Origin: Chrysoperla carnea
Lineage: Eukaryota; Arthropoda; Insecta; Neuroptera; Chrysopidae
Reading direction: 5' to 3'
NCBI RefSeq assembly: GCF_905475395.1
Contig: NC_058339.1
Span: 72,444,520 to 72,508,519, forward strand
DNA: 64,000 bases
Both the position numbers and the translations under genes were made by a program. Shown here one piece after another: positions 51,201 to 62,630 of the stretch (positions are counted from its first letter, which is position 1; every line of letters begins with the position of its first letter). The notes under the pieces are model-generated. The model made no database searches, was not told the origin of the DNA, and saw only the letters and a program-made list of their open reading frames with translations.

Positions 51201-54200
51201 TAAAGTGGATTCCAAGGTATTTTGAAGTCCAAAAGATGGACGTGTAGATTGACTTCTTCCACTAGATTCTACACAAGGAAAGGATTCATTGGCTAAAGTT
51301 GATTCCAAGGTATTTCGAAGTCCAAATGATGGGCATGTAGATTGGCGTATGGATTGGCTTCTTCCACTAGATTCTACACAAGGAAATGATTCATTGGCTA
51401 AAGTTGATTCCAAGGTATTTCGAAGTCCAAAGGATGAGCGTGTAGATTGGCTTTTTCCACTAGATTCTACACAAGGAAACGACTCATTGGCTAAAGTTGA
51501 TTCCAAGGTATTTCGAAGCCCAAAGGATGGACGTGTGGATTGATTTCTTCCACTAGATTCTACACAAGGAAATGACTCATTGGCTAAAGTTGATTCCAAG
51601 GTATTTCGAAGCCCAAAGGATGGACGTGTGGATTGATTTCTTCCACTAGATTCTACACAAGGAAAGGATTCATTGGCTAAAGTGGATTCCAATGTATTTC
51701 GAAGTCCAAAAGATGGGCGTGTAGATTGGCTTCTTCCACTAGATTCTACACAAGGAAATGATTCATTGGTTAAAGTGGATTCCAAGGTATTTTGAAGTCC
51801 AAAGGATGGACGTGTAGATTGACTTCTTCCACTAGATTCTACACAAGGAAAGGATTCATTGGCTAAAGTGGATTCCAAGGTATTTTGAAGTTCAAAGGAT
51901 GGACGTGTAGATTGACTTCTTCCACTAGATTCTACACAAGGAAAGGATTCATTGGCTAAGGTGGATTCCAATGTATTTCGAAGTCCAAAAGATGGGCGTG
52001 TATATTGGCTTCTTCCACTAGATTCTACACAAGGGAAGGGTTCATTGGCTAAAGTGGATTCCAATGTATTTCGAAGTCCAAAAGATGGACGTGTATATTG
52101 GCTTCTTCCACTAGATTCTACACTAGGAAATGATTCATTGACTAAATTCGACTCTAGCGTAGTGCTAAGGCTAAACAAAGGACGTGATATTTGTAGAGAT
52201 CTACCAGTTTCGATACACGGAAATGATTCCTTTAATGAAGACTGCTGAGATCCAATTGATGGTCGTGATGATTGCATTGCATTTTGTCGAACGATGGTAG
52301 GGTTTGACATTTGACGTATTCCACTGGCTTCGAAAGATGGTAGTGATCGATACGTGCCATTAGTTTCTATACAAGGAAACGATTCATTTTCTAAGGATAA
52401 TTCATGTGTATTTCGAAGCTCAAAAGAAGGATGGGAAGATTGAGATCTTTGGCATGATAATGATCCATTTTCTAGAGTGGATTCTAAAGTATTTCTAGTC
52501 TCGTAAAGAGAACTTGGTCGTAGATATCTTTCTTTGCTTTTCATACATGGAAATGATTCATTTTCTAAAGTTAATTCTGGTATGTTTCGAAATCCAACAG
52601 ATCGTTGTGATGATTCGCATGTGTCATTAATTTCTCTACATGGAAATGATTCATTTTCTAAAGTTGATTCAGTTGTATTATTAAGTCCAAAAGATACGCG
52701 TGTTGAACGACTTCTTTCACTGATTTCCTGACATGGAAAGGATTGATTTCTTAAAGTTGATTCCCGTATATTTTGAAATCCATAAGAGGGATATGAAGAT
52801 TGAGACCGTTGGCTGCTTTTCAAACGTGGATATGATTTGTCTATGACCGATTCTAAAACATTTTCTAAAGAGGAAACTGAAGATTGTCGTCTTTCACTAG
52901 TTTCTATGCATGGAAATGACTCATTTTCTAAATTTGATTCCATTGTATTTTGAATTCCAAAAGAATGACTTGACGGCTGACTTCTTTGATTATTTTCCTT
53001 ATAGGGAAACGATTCATTTGCTATAGCTGATTCCAATGTATTGTCAATTCCAAACGAAGGATGGGGCGGTTTACTTCTTCGGGAGTTTCCTTTAAAAGGG
53101 CATGATTCGTTTGTGCAAGTTGATTTCATTGTATTTTGAAATTCAAAGCTGTGGCGGGATGTTTGGCTGCTTGTACTGTTTGTACTGGTTGGCATACTCG
53201 GAAATGTTTCATTCGCTAAACTAGATTCCAATGTGTTTTGAATTCTAAATGATGGTATAGATGATTGACACGCTACATTATTCGCCATGGTTCGAAATGA
53301 CTCTTTCAATTCTTGCCTCACTTGGTTTTCGACAGAAGTTCCCAAGGTAGACAATCGGCTGTTGTCCATAAATGGAAAAGATTCATTTTCCAAATTTGAT
53401 CGAAATGTGTTTTGCTCTCCAAAAGATGGGGATGACTGAAATTCTTGATTATTTTGCGGGCATAAATATTCTTCATTCGAAAAATTTAACGCTAGATTTT
53501 CAAAAGAGGAATATGGTGTTCTTTTACAATCGTTTACAGGTTTATTGCAAGGACTAGAATTATTCACTCTGTTATGCATTGAATGTGAATGGTCCCTAGG
53601 TAATGAAATTAACGAAATATTTTCCAATATTCCAGAAGATTCATTCAATGTGTTGCAACTATCAACCGATTGAAAAGATCTTTCACGTTGAGGTCGTAAG
53701 GCGGAACCGTTCTTAGAGACTTCTATTTTTTCAAAAGAATAGGATTCTTGCAAATTATTATTATCCTTTGCAACTTTTTGTTGTGTAAATGAAGAATTTA
53801 CAGATCCTTGAATGTTATTAAAATTTTCAGTAGTGTTTGATTTTGTCATCATTTCAAACAATTGTTTTGGTGACAATTCACATTTGATATACTGGTTAGA
53901 GCTTAAAGTTGGAATATAATGAGTTTCTCTTCTTGTATTTCCACTCCTGGGTGATGCTCCAGAACCAAAAATACAATTCAATCCAGATTGAGGAAAAGGA
54001 TCATCACTCTGAGTTGAGGCGTCAGTAACAAACGTTAAATTTTCGTCGTCAATATTATTATTAGATAATTGTGGGCATCTAAATGAATTATTATTTAATG
54101 AGCGACGATTATTACGGCTATAATTTGGCGATGACGATTGACTTAAAATAAAGGATTCCATGTCTTGCCGATTACAGCTATCAATATTAAGGTTTGGTGG

Positions 54201-54289
54201 TGATTCTTCATGAATATTGTCAAAAGATCCCCCTCCTCTTAGATGCAATGTTGTCTTACCATATCGGCGACTGGTATCAAGTGTTCTAG
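48225..54289 (-). CDS. large Ser-rich protein with tandem 31-residue repeats (5' exon missing), unrecognised
   Basis: The minus-strand frame is open from an acceptor-like TTTAG (exon edge ~54289) to TAG at 48225: about 2,020 codons in one exon. There is no in-frame ATG at the 5' end (the nearest start-like codon, 54246-54248, is TTG), so a short upstream exon must supply the Met. ATGATGAG before a GTAAGT at ~54790 would fit only if an internal AG near 54271 is used. Layout: unique N-terminus starting RTLDTSRRYGKTTLHLRGGG; degenerate repeats; 20 near-identical 31-residue repeats (50243-52140); degenerate repeats to ~49790; a ~520-residue unique C-terminus with several S/T-P sites (SPILSPARTPRQF, FLRTPKV). 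The repeat core is NESFPC.E. with PSFG..NTLEST. No known domain, signal peptide or membrane segment was seen. It is rich in Ser/Asn/Glu and probably disordered. Confidence 0.85.
50243..52140 (-). repeat. 93-bp coding tandem array, 20 near-identical units
   Basis: Unit: a 31-residue repeat containing NESFPCVESSGRSQSTRPSF and GLRNTLESTLA. Twenty units carry VESSG. Two of them (second half SIRQSTRPSFG or SIRQSTCPSFG) are 12 bp longer, inserting four residues. Variation recurs at a few sites (SQS/SQY/NQS, GLR/GLQ), with the same variants in the same order in different parts of the array. This indicates expansion by block duplication. Confidence 0.93.
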
Positions 54290-54633
54290 CTAAATTTTAA
54301 TAATATATAAATTTTAATGTATTTTTTAAGGTTTCCTGGTGTTATTCGAAATTATTCTCGCATAATAAAATATTGAATATTTCATAATAAATATTGAATA
54401 CTACAAAACGCTACCTAGAATGCTTCGCAAGTCAAGACTATTTGGAAAAAGAAGCTAAGGAGGGATAATTTTATAAAATCTAATATCAGCAACTAGTTCA
54501 GAATTAAAGAACTTCTCGTAGCCCTTTTTTTTTAACTATAGCAAGCATATATAACTGAGGGAATTATGCCACCTTCTTGTTCGTAGCTTATGTCTATTGG
54601 TATCATTTTTGCAGTTTAATTTGTTTAATTGAC

Positions 54634-54770
54634 TATGTTCAGCTGAACTGATAGCTGAATATTGCTCGGTTAGTATCAGCACTCCATCTATGGGATTCTA
54701 TTTTTCCTTAAGATACATGAGGTCTTGATATTAACCGAGCAATACTTAGCGATCAGTTCAGCTAAACGCA
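54634..54770. mobile_element. hairpin element upstream of the repeat-protein gene
   Basis: The left arm 54636-54679 (GTTCAGCTGAACTGATAGCT ... TTGCTCGGTTAGTATCAG) is the inverse of the right arm (~54723-54766: CTTGATATTAACCGAGCAAT ... GATCAGTTCAGCTAAAC). The arms are ~44 bp with a ~43-bp loop. It is non-coding and MITE-like. Confidence 0.75.
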
Positions 54771-55050
54771 ATCAATCTTTGACTTACTTACCTCATCATT
54801 TAATTTAAACTATAAACTTGTTTTTGATAGATACCAAGAAGCAGACTTGTCGTGCTGTTCACTTCAAGTTCACAAAATATGAATTTAGAATTTACCATAT
54901 CTTTTAGTTTTAAGAAGTTCGATTAGTTTCATAAACTTACATTTTTAAAATATCATTTTATAATCACAATATTTTGAGTTTACAAAGTGGTCTAGAATTT
55001 TATAGAACAAAAATTCTTCACAAAAAAATCGCCGTTAAATAATTTGGATA

Positions 55051-55770
55051 AAACAAGAGAAAACAAACAATTGACTGAGTTAATTGTCGAAATACCATGT
55101 ATGGACAGTGTTGATTACTCTGTCTGATACTATAACTGATATAACCATAACAAACATACTATACAATTTTGTACCCAAATGACCTTATAACCCCTTAGAA
55201 AAATTCGAAAAAATCGTAAAAAATTATTTGTTTCGGAATTTGATGAAACTCAGTTTATACGGTAATTTTGACCCAAGAAATTCAAAAATCGAGTTTATTT
55301 GGCGATCGACCGAGTAATTTTCGAAAAAAACGATATTTCGGATCGATTTCCGGTATTATCTCGAGAATTATTCGCCCAATCGTTAAAAGAAACCGATTTT
55401 TGTATTTTTTGGGTCAAAATTACCTTATATACAGAGTTTTATCGAAATTGGAGACGATAAATTTGTATCGATTTTTTGCAATTTTTTTAAGGGGTACCCC
55501 TTAGAAAAATTCGAAAAAATCGAAAAAAATTATTTGTTTCGGAATTTGATGAAACTCAGTTTATACGGTAATTTTGACCCAAGAAATTCAAAAATCGAGT
55601 TTATTTGGCGATCGACCGAGTAATTTTCGAAAAAAACGATATTTCGGATCGATTTCCGATCGATTTACCTATACCAAAATTTTTTTCGTAGCTTCAATAT
55701 TTTTAAGCGTTACAAACTTGGGACTAAACTTAATATACTATGTATATTTCATATATACATGGTATAAAAA
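55051..55770 (+). mobile_element. family A transposon with ~1.5 tandem units
   Basis: The left end is ACAAGAGAAAACAAACAATT and the right end CTTGGGACTAAACTTAATAT ... CATGGTATAAAAA. The centre carries one full 306-bp unit (CTTAG at 55194 and again at 55500) and a partial second. The same unit is present ~4.5 times in the 8.2-kb copy. The plus-strand frames at 55268 and 55574 are products of the repeat. Confidence 0.75.
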
Positions 55771-56211
55771 TTATTTTAATATGTTTACTTGTCAATATTT
55801 AAAATTTGTCCAACGATATTTTGAAAACACAAGAAGCACTCTTAAACAATCGAACTCTTTAAAATGAAAGATAACGTAACTCGCAACGCCGCCGTTTGTG
55901 GGCTTGAGAATTACCAAAGCAAAATATCAATTTTTTGGATTAATTAAATATCAATTTGGAATTAGTATTCTGAGGTAGGTTTACTGTCTAGTTTTAGCCT
56001 AGACACATTCATATGAAAAAATTTAACCCGATCTATAATTCTCGCCAAAAATATTAAATTAGTGTCAAAGTGATGTTTAAGAATAAAAGTATAGTTATTT
56101 TTAATCGTCTATATATTTCACGAAATTATTAAATTTTTAATAAAACAAAAAGTTATATATGTACAAACAAATTAAAAATTTTTTATATTCGATTTACTAA
56201 TCATTACAAAT

Positions 56212-58068
56212 TTAATAATTATAACAGGGAGCGGAATTGAATTGATACTTGCTTGCAAGTGCAGGTGAATTGGCACGGGTCATGGTAGTTTGATAAATAT
56301 TATCCCAATTTACATTCCCATGATTCATCATTCTGAAAAAGATATCAAAATTTTTAATTTTCAAGGAAGATTATAATATGAGTACCTACACTATTGCATT
56401 AGAAGATGCAGGGCGGTACAAAGGGTGGAATTCTAAAGACAAAGTTTCCTTGCAACTTTGCTCTTAGAATTATATTCTCTAGATCACGGTGCTCCTCTAA
56501 TGCGGTAAAATTTTGTGACATCCTAACTGTATAATATTTACCGATATTGATCCGAATACAGTGGCCCGTCTCTTTGATACCCACTATATTAGATTCATTA
56601 CTTTTAATGATATTGAATTTTTTTAGGATCACTGTAAAGTCTCGTCTAAGAATTAGGTATCATTCCCCCACGTCAAAGAAATATATTGGTAAGTTTTGCT
56701 TGGGATAACTACGGGTTGGTTAGACAATGAAATCGGTTATTAATGGTATGATACGTGTGACATGATAGCCACACATACCACGATAACTACCGCTTAGAAA
56801 TCAGCAAAGGCCGCGTAAGTCAGAAAAACGGAAGGTGTAAAATAGAGGATGTGAAAATTAAATATTACTAGATGAACTCTTTAATTGAAGAGCTAAGTTC
56901 ATTTCCACATTCAAGAAATTCGAAATTGTCTGTATCTCGGTGTCCCATGATAAAAAATGCAATAAAATTTTCAAGGAATAATCCTTTATAAGCTCAAAAA
57001 AGACAAAATAATGCTCTTTTAACAAGAGCGCCAAGAGGTGGTAGTTGGAACAATGGGCGAAAATTATATAATTGAAAAAACGTATATTTTGTTATCATTC
57101 CTTACAAATATCCTTCTGATATTTTATGGTGCAACAAAGATACCACAGTAAAGGCAATTTTCTTGACGGAAAAAAACATGACGTGGGCTCTTTAGACTCA
57201 GTGTTTCTAATGGTTTTCTTATACACTATTTTAATCTTTATTTAACATAGTTTTCTCCATTTTTTTGAAGTAAGAGACCGATCGAAAAAATTTCCTAGCT
57301 ATATTATGACGGTATTAAACAGTAAGCTCATCATTTAAGATTTTAAATTATTAACATCTCCTATTATAAAAATGACCCGTGTGCACGCATTTTTTCGATC
57401 GATCACTAGTCTATAATTAACAAATTTTCAAAAAGAATATTTCCTACTTGTCCCTTGGTCCATAAGCTGACGTTGGCCTATTGATTCTAGATATTCTAGG
57501 ACTTTCAGATGTCATAGTACCCTGATACATAGGTATTCGAGTTTTACTAAAACCTCGATGCATTCGTAAATTTTCTCTATAGTGCAAATTTTCCATCGAT
57601 GGATTTGGACTCAATGATCTATAGCCATTGTATTTATTATACATATTATTTTTGGTGGGTACACTGTAACTATTAGATGAAATCCGTCGACATGTTTCTG
57701 GAAAACGGTTGATAGGTTTTGATGTGTATACATTTCTATTAGGCGCACTCCTTGCTAGTGGATCCCGAATTGGTAAACGGCTTGTTAAGGGATACGACGA
57801 TTTTTGTGTATCTGTAGATCTGTAAAATGTATTTCCAGGTGTTGGTTGGTATGCTTTGGGTCGCCATGATGCTGATGAATTACAGTGAGGTATTAAACAT
57901 GGTTTATTCGCGTGAGCTTCAAATTGGCATGGATTTCGAATATGATTTGTTCCAGTACTATAATGACTTGGAATAACGTTTATTCGGTTTCGAGTATCTA
58001 AATTTTTTAACATAATTCATTAATTTCAATTTTACTAAAAAAAGTATTCAGTACTTACTTAAAGGCAT
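56212..58068 (-). CDS. 226-aa basic protein, three exons, unrecognised
   Basis: Proposed exons are 58059-58068 (ATGCCTTTAA, before a perfect GTAAGT), 57448-57997, and 56212-56332. The sum is 681 nt, in frame, ending TAA. The middle exon could also start at an in-frame ATG (58011-58013) and stop at TAG just past 57448, giving ~189 aa. I prefer the spliced form because the last exon has a clean TTTTTCAG acceptor, the right phase, and a protein-like tail (NVNWDNIYQTTMTRANSPAL, ASKYQFNSAPCYNY). Its donor (GTAGGA) is weak. The protein is rich in Ser, Arg, Asn, Pro and Tyr, with no recognised domain and no signal peptide. It lies in the same orientation between two other unrecognised genes. Confidence 0.6.
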
Positions 58069-58261
58069 ACTTTCAATTTGGATTCATTTTATTAATTTTA
58101 ATTTTTCTTATAGGTGTTGATATCGTTTGAAATTTACTTAAAATTTTGTTACCTACTTAAAATTTGTGGATGTAAAAAATAATACTTCATGACATTTCAT
58201 ATAAATAAATTTCAATTGTTTATTATTTCCATGATTGTCAGCATCGAAAAAAACTCTACTT

Positions 58262-58490
58262 CGATTGATACCTAATGCCTCTTCCACACTCCGGCGAGGT
58301 AGCACAAAGCCGGGCGAGAAACGAGAATGTGGAGGTGATTCTTGTGATAGCTCACCTGTTCCAATACGACTTTACTAAAAAGACGGATTTTTTTATACAA
58401 GTCAAGGCAACATCGGGCATCCATAGACGAGTACAGCCGCGGCTTTATCTGCACTTTCTCGTGATTACTTGTCCAGTTCAGTAGCTATTG
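58262..58490. other. GC-richer island upstream of the 226-aa gene
   Basis: About 230 bp near 50% GC stand out from the AT-rich surroundings and are open on both strands (69 codons +, 60 codons -). It lies ~190 bp upstream of the proposed start of the 226-aa gene. It could be promoter/5' UTR sequence, a stray exon or a transposon piece. No family recognised. Confidence 0.35.
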
Positions 58491-59554
58491 TGGATTATAT
58501 AAAACGTATTCTTGTGTTAATTTCTTAAAATAAACGTTTTTTAAACGGATTGGGTAAACATTAACAAAAACATCTCTCTTAGACATTTTTCTCTAAACTC
58601 TCCAATTTTTGAGTAAACAATTCGTAAAATTTGAAAAACGCGATTTTTCCGACTTTCTTCCCTCAAAAAGTGTATGAAAAATCAGATTTTTAATATGTAT
58701 AAAATTTTTTATTTGTAGTGTAAAGCTTGATCAACAACATCCCGAAAAATTTTTGAACTAATTGCATTTTAAGTGCTATGATTGCTAATTGTTAAGATAA
58801 CGCGCGAAATACCATCCAAAAATAACGATTTTCTGTTCTATACACGAGAAAAATGGAATTTTCACAAATCGACTCGAAATAAAATCAAATTAACAAAAAA
58901 AAATCGAAAAATTTCATATTACCACTACAAAACCCCCAGGAGAATCCAAAAAACGTTGCGTAAATATCCCATCTTTCTAGCATGTATGAACAGATAATCT
59001 TTATTTTTGGGTGGCTTTTTGCGCGCTTTCTTATCAGTTAACATTCAAGCACTTAAAATCCAATTAGGCCAAAAATTTTTGCGGGATGTTAGACGTTAGC
59101 CGTCAAGAGTCGGCTAAGGCTCACTGTCGAGCAGGACTCTTTCTCTAGCCGGATATTTCTTGTAATGACAGCAGGATATCATCAAATCGTAAATGATAGA
59201 TTACTAAAAAATATACTAAAAGATAGATTGTTAAAATAATGACAATTTTCTCTTATAATTATAGGCTGGAAAATTTTGAAAGAAATATGATATTGTTTAT
59301 ATCGCCAAAAAACAAGGCAACCCCAGGTCCAAAGATGCAGAAGCTGAGCTGACCTGCCCTTTTCTCGGTACATATCCTATTTAAAATATTAAATTGTTCA
59401 AGCGGAATCGGAAAAAAATGTCTTATTTGGGAAATTTGATTACTTATAGGGGTAAATAAATGACCAACGTTAAGAAAATAAAGTAACATTTAATTTAGGT
59501 AATTATTTTATTATACATTAATTAATTTCTATAATTATAAAGTAATAATTTAGT

Positions 59555-60634
59555 TTATAATAAATTGACTGCAGATTTCGATTTTATCAATAATTTGTCA
59601 TTACCGCACTTCAATACATGAAGATGTTTTAAATCTTTTGCTTTCAATACCACACCTTTAATATTTGTATACATTAAAGTTTTCGGGGAAGAATTATTTT
59701 CCGGTTCATCATTTTTCAAAAACATAACTTTCTTTATATTTAGTAAATTCGATGTTTGAGTCGATTGAGTTTCTTGATTAACAGTATGCAGTGTTTCTGG
59801 GTAAATAATTTTCTTAAAAAATGTTTGTGTTCCTCGATTTAATAGACTTTCTTCGGTTTGAATTGACTTTTCAACCGGATTATTTACTTGAGTTTGAATT
59901 ATTTGATTGTTTTGAAATTTCCGTTCGATATTTTTCTGCTTACAATTCATACAAAGACATAAAGTTCGCATGTTCGTTGACGTGTATTTGTGTAAACAAT
60001 CTTCTAGAATTTTTTTGCAGACAGAGGAATTACATTGATTTGATTTGATACTTTTTATTTCTAATTCCCCTAAAGCAGCTTTTAAAGCTTTACAAACATT
60101 ACGGTAATATTTCTCGTTTTTCAATGTCTCTTCCAAGATAGCATTAATAATTTTTCGATACTTCCAATAATTATGATTTGTGGACAAATTAATTTTTTGT
60201 GGATGTTTGGATATGATTGGTTTTCCATAATATGGCATTCCTGGGCATGCTGCGTGATTAATTGGAGAATCGCAATTTGTAAACAAGGATTTATACGATT
60301 TTTTTGGTTTAGTAACCAATGAAAACACTGGAACGCGTAATGTTTTCGATGAGGATGCCGATGGTAAATTTTTAAAACTAATTTCTTGATCAACTCCAAA
60401 TTTAAAATCTGCTTTATTTGAACTTTCATTTTGCATATAATTTGGATCTTTTGTATTTATTATAAAAACAGATGATGGATTTCTAGAGGGTCTTTTAGAC
60501 AGATTGTACCTTAATGTATTTTCGATGTCATCACCAGAATCATCGTAAAAACGAAGGTTTTCATTCCGATACAGATATTTTACATTGCAATATTTTTCAT
60601 AGCTTGAATTTCCTAAACTTCGGTTTGATTGCAT
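59555..60634 (-). CDS. 359-aa protein with QT-motif ladder, unrecognised
   Basis: A single uninterrupted frame runs from ATG (60632-60634) to TAA. Residues 1-155 are Ser/Asn/Lys-rich and look disordered. Residues ~156-215 (YWKYRKIINAILEETLKNEK onward) look helical, followed by a Cys-rich patch (CNSSVCKKILEDC, CLCMNC; residues 201-231). Residues 244-296 carry IIQTQ, KSIQT, RGTQT and QSTQT, like the TQT anchor of dynein light chain LC8-binding peptides. A basic C-terminal segment follows. No enzyme domain, signal peptide or membrane span was seen. The start is the first in-frame ATG after an upstream stop-rich stretch. Adaptor or scaffold function is inferred only from the motifs. Confidence 0.75.
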   Translation of the reverse strand: MQSNRSLGNSSYEKYCNVKYLYRNENLRFYDDSGDDIENTLRYNLSKRPSRNPSSVFIINTKDPNYMQNESSNKADFKFGVDQEISFKNLPSASSSKTLRVPVFSLVTKPKKSYKSLFTNCDSPINHAACPGMPYYGKPIISKHPQKINLSTNHNYWKYRKIINAILEETLKNEKYYRNVCKALKAALGELEIKSIKSNQCNSSVCKKILEDCLHKYTSTNMRTLCLCMNCKQKNIERKFQNNQIIQTQVNNPVEKSIQTEESLLNRGTQTFFKKIIYPETLHTVNQETQSTQTSNLLNIKKVMFLKNDEPENNSSPKTLMYTNIKGVVLKAKDLKHLHVLKCGNDKLLIKSKSAVNLL

Positions 60635-62510
60635 ATTCTAATATTAAAAATTAATTTAGTATAATATTTTTAATTTTTGGTAAAATTGTTGATAAGAAAT
60701 TAATAAAAAATATTTTTTAAATTCGTTTGACATTTGAATTCATATTCAAAATTAAAACATCGTTTTTTTTGCATGGTTTCTTGATTATCCAGTATTCCAA
60801 TATTAAAAAAAAAAATTGAATAGACTTTTTTAACTTAAAATTTGTCAATTTCAAAATATTGGCCATCCAATAGAGCCTTAAATTTTGTAATAATATTCTT
60901 CTCGTATTTTCGAAAGGTATTTCTTTAAGCAATCGTAAAATCGTCATAAAAAAATTCTAATGTTCACGACAACTCTTCTTTTTAATCCAACTTGGATACA
61001 CCGAAAATGACCATTGACTTAGTAGATTCTACAGCTCAGCTCAAATTTAAAATCTAAATGGAATTGGCATAGCCAAGAGCAAGCAGCCCACTTATTTGAA
61101 CTGGCCAGCAATTTTTTCATATTAGATTGATATTTTTTTTTTTTGAACTTTTTTCGCATGGAATGGAGATTCTAAATCTAGAACAATGGTATTTTAGAGA
61201 TAGTCAAAATGTAAAAAGTTCAAAAATTATCTAGAACGTGGAAGCACGAAGTTTATCCATGTATTTAAGAATTGCTGTTCCAATTTTTTTAATTAACTGT
61301 GTATAAAAAGTAGAAATTTCATGAATAATTATTCGGTCACTATTATTTTAGCATTCAACCGAATACTATATACGATTCGGGCAAACTTAACTTTTTAATC
61401 AGTTTATGCAATACATATTACATATTTGTATTATATTCCTAATAAAAAATAAAATATTTTTAGAAAAACATAATATGATTAAAAGTTTACTTTTTTTAAA
61501 AAAATGTTTGATTACACCCGATTTTTGATGGTGCGTTTGAATCTAAGAAATTATAAGCAATCCTAAACATTTTTTGTCTCGGTTTTTTAATTGTCTAGTA
61601 ATTAGAACACAAAAAATACGAAAATAAAGTTTTTTTGACGATTAGACAAATATTTTCTAAGAAATTGACCGCGGTCGATCCGAAAATCAGATCTGGTATG
61701 AAATTTAGGTCGATATTTTGGTCTGAGGTGGTCCCCATCCTCTGTGCGCACGGGCCTCTAAAGATCGATTTCTGGGATTTGTTTCGGTCGATATCTTGAG
61801 AATTACTTATCTGGTTATCAAATTACTTGATTTTTGTGTTTCCGAGCTTGCTTTATTTTATTTCAATAGCAGAGACGACCAACATACTGGTTTAATCTCA
61901 AATCCCAAAAAATCTATAATTGGTAAAATCGAAAAAAGTTATAAAAAGTTGCAATTTGGATAAAAATAATTGTCTTCAATGATAATTAAAGGCAAAAGAA
62001 ACATAAATAATCCATGTTATTGTTGAATAGTTTCGCAGATATTTATTTGAATACTACTTAGATTTCCCTAATAATTCCCGTTCGATTTGTGGCCACTCTG
62101 TAAATGGGAAAAACTCTAAAGAAAGTACTTCAAAAGCATACTTTTAAATATGTAAATACGATTACAAAAACGAAATTTAAATCGTATTGTTTCATGTTTA
62201 TATACAAATTGTTAATTCTTTCAACGTAAAAAAAAGTACTTCATATACAGTTTAGCTTCGGAGTTGATGCAGACATGCAGTTATAAACTTATATTTTTCA
62301 GGTGTCTAGTGAACAAGCCTTCACATCCATGCTGATTGGCTTATCTTCAAACTAATATTTAAATAACTAGCCGTACGGTGTCAGGCCAATAGCTCTCATG
62401 GCGACGATGTCAACTTAGAACTAAGTTCTTTTTGTTGCTTATATTGACAATGTTATTTTGTTATTAAAATTAAAAAAAAAAATCAATTGCAATTTAATTC
62501 AAATGTTTAA
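60635..62510. other. intergenic stretch
   Basis: No supported gene. Around 61660-61930, TCGATTTCTGGG, GGTCGATATCTTGAGAATTA and CTTGATTTTTGTGTTT resemble, at low identity, the 306-bp satellite unit (GATCGATTTCCGG, ATCTCGAGAATT, CGATTTTTGTATTT), probably an old relic. Confidence 0.4.
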
Positions 62511-62630
62511 ATGATAAATAATTATGGTTTAGTAGTTAAAATGTTTTATTTGTGCTTGTTTTTGGTGCTCGTTGAATATTGTTTAAGTTTAGATGGTTTG
62601 GATGCATTGCGCTCAGGTATAGCAGTTGAG
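62511..62630 (+). CDS. first exon of a secreted protein, runs off the window
   Basis: Forty codons open with ATG. A later in-frame Met gives MFYLCLFLVLVEYCLSLDG, a typical signal peptide with a likely cut after YCLS. The exon closes GAG before GTAATG, a fair donor, in phase 0. The remainder DGLDALRSGIAVE is too short to identify. A possible next exon at ~63493-63559, after a TTATTTTTAG acceptor, would read LRQGCHGQLGFMYNYFTRTC, but it has no strong donor. The product may be a small secreted or peptide precursor; its identity is unknown. Confidence 0.5.

Noticed and set aside
51289-52248. Open frames on the plus strand opposite the repeat protein
   Set aside because: They mirror the codon pattern of the 93-bp repeat; the minus-strand frame covers the whole ~6 kb and is the real one.
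60717-60947. 76-codon minus-strand frame upstream of the 359-aa gene
   Set aside because: Low-complexity Leu/Ile/Lys composition, separated by stops from the downstream gene, and no splice link seen.
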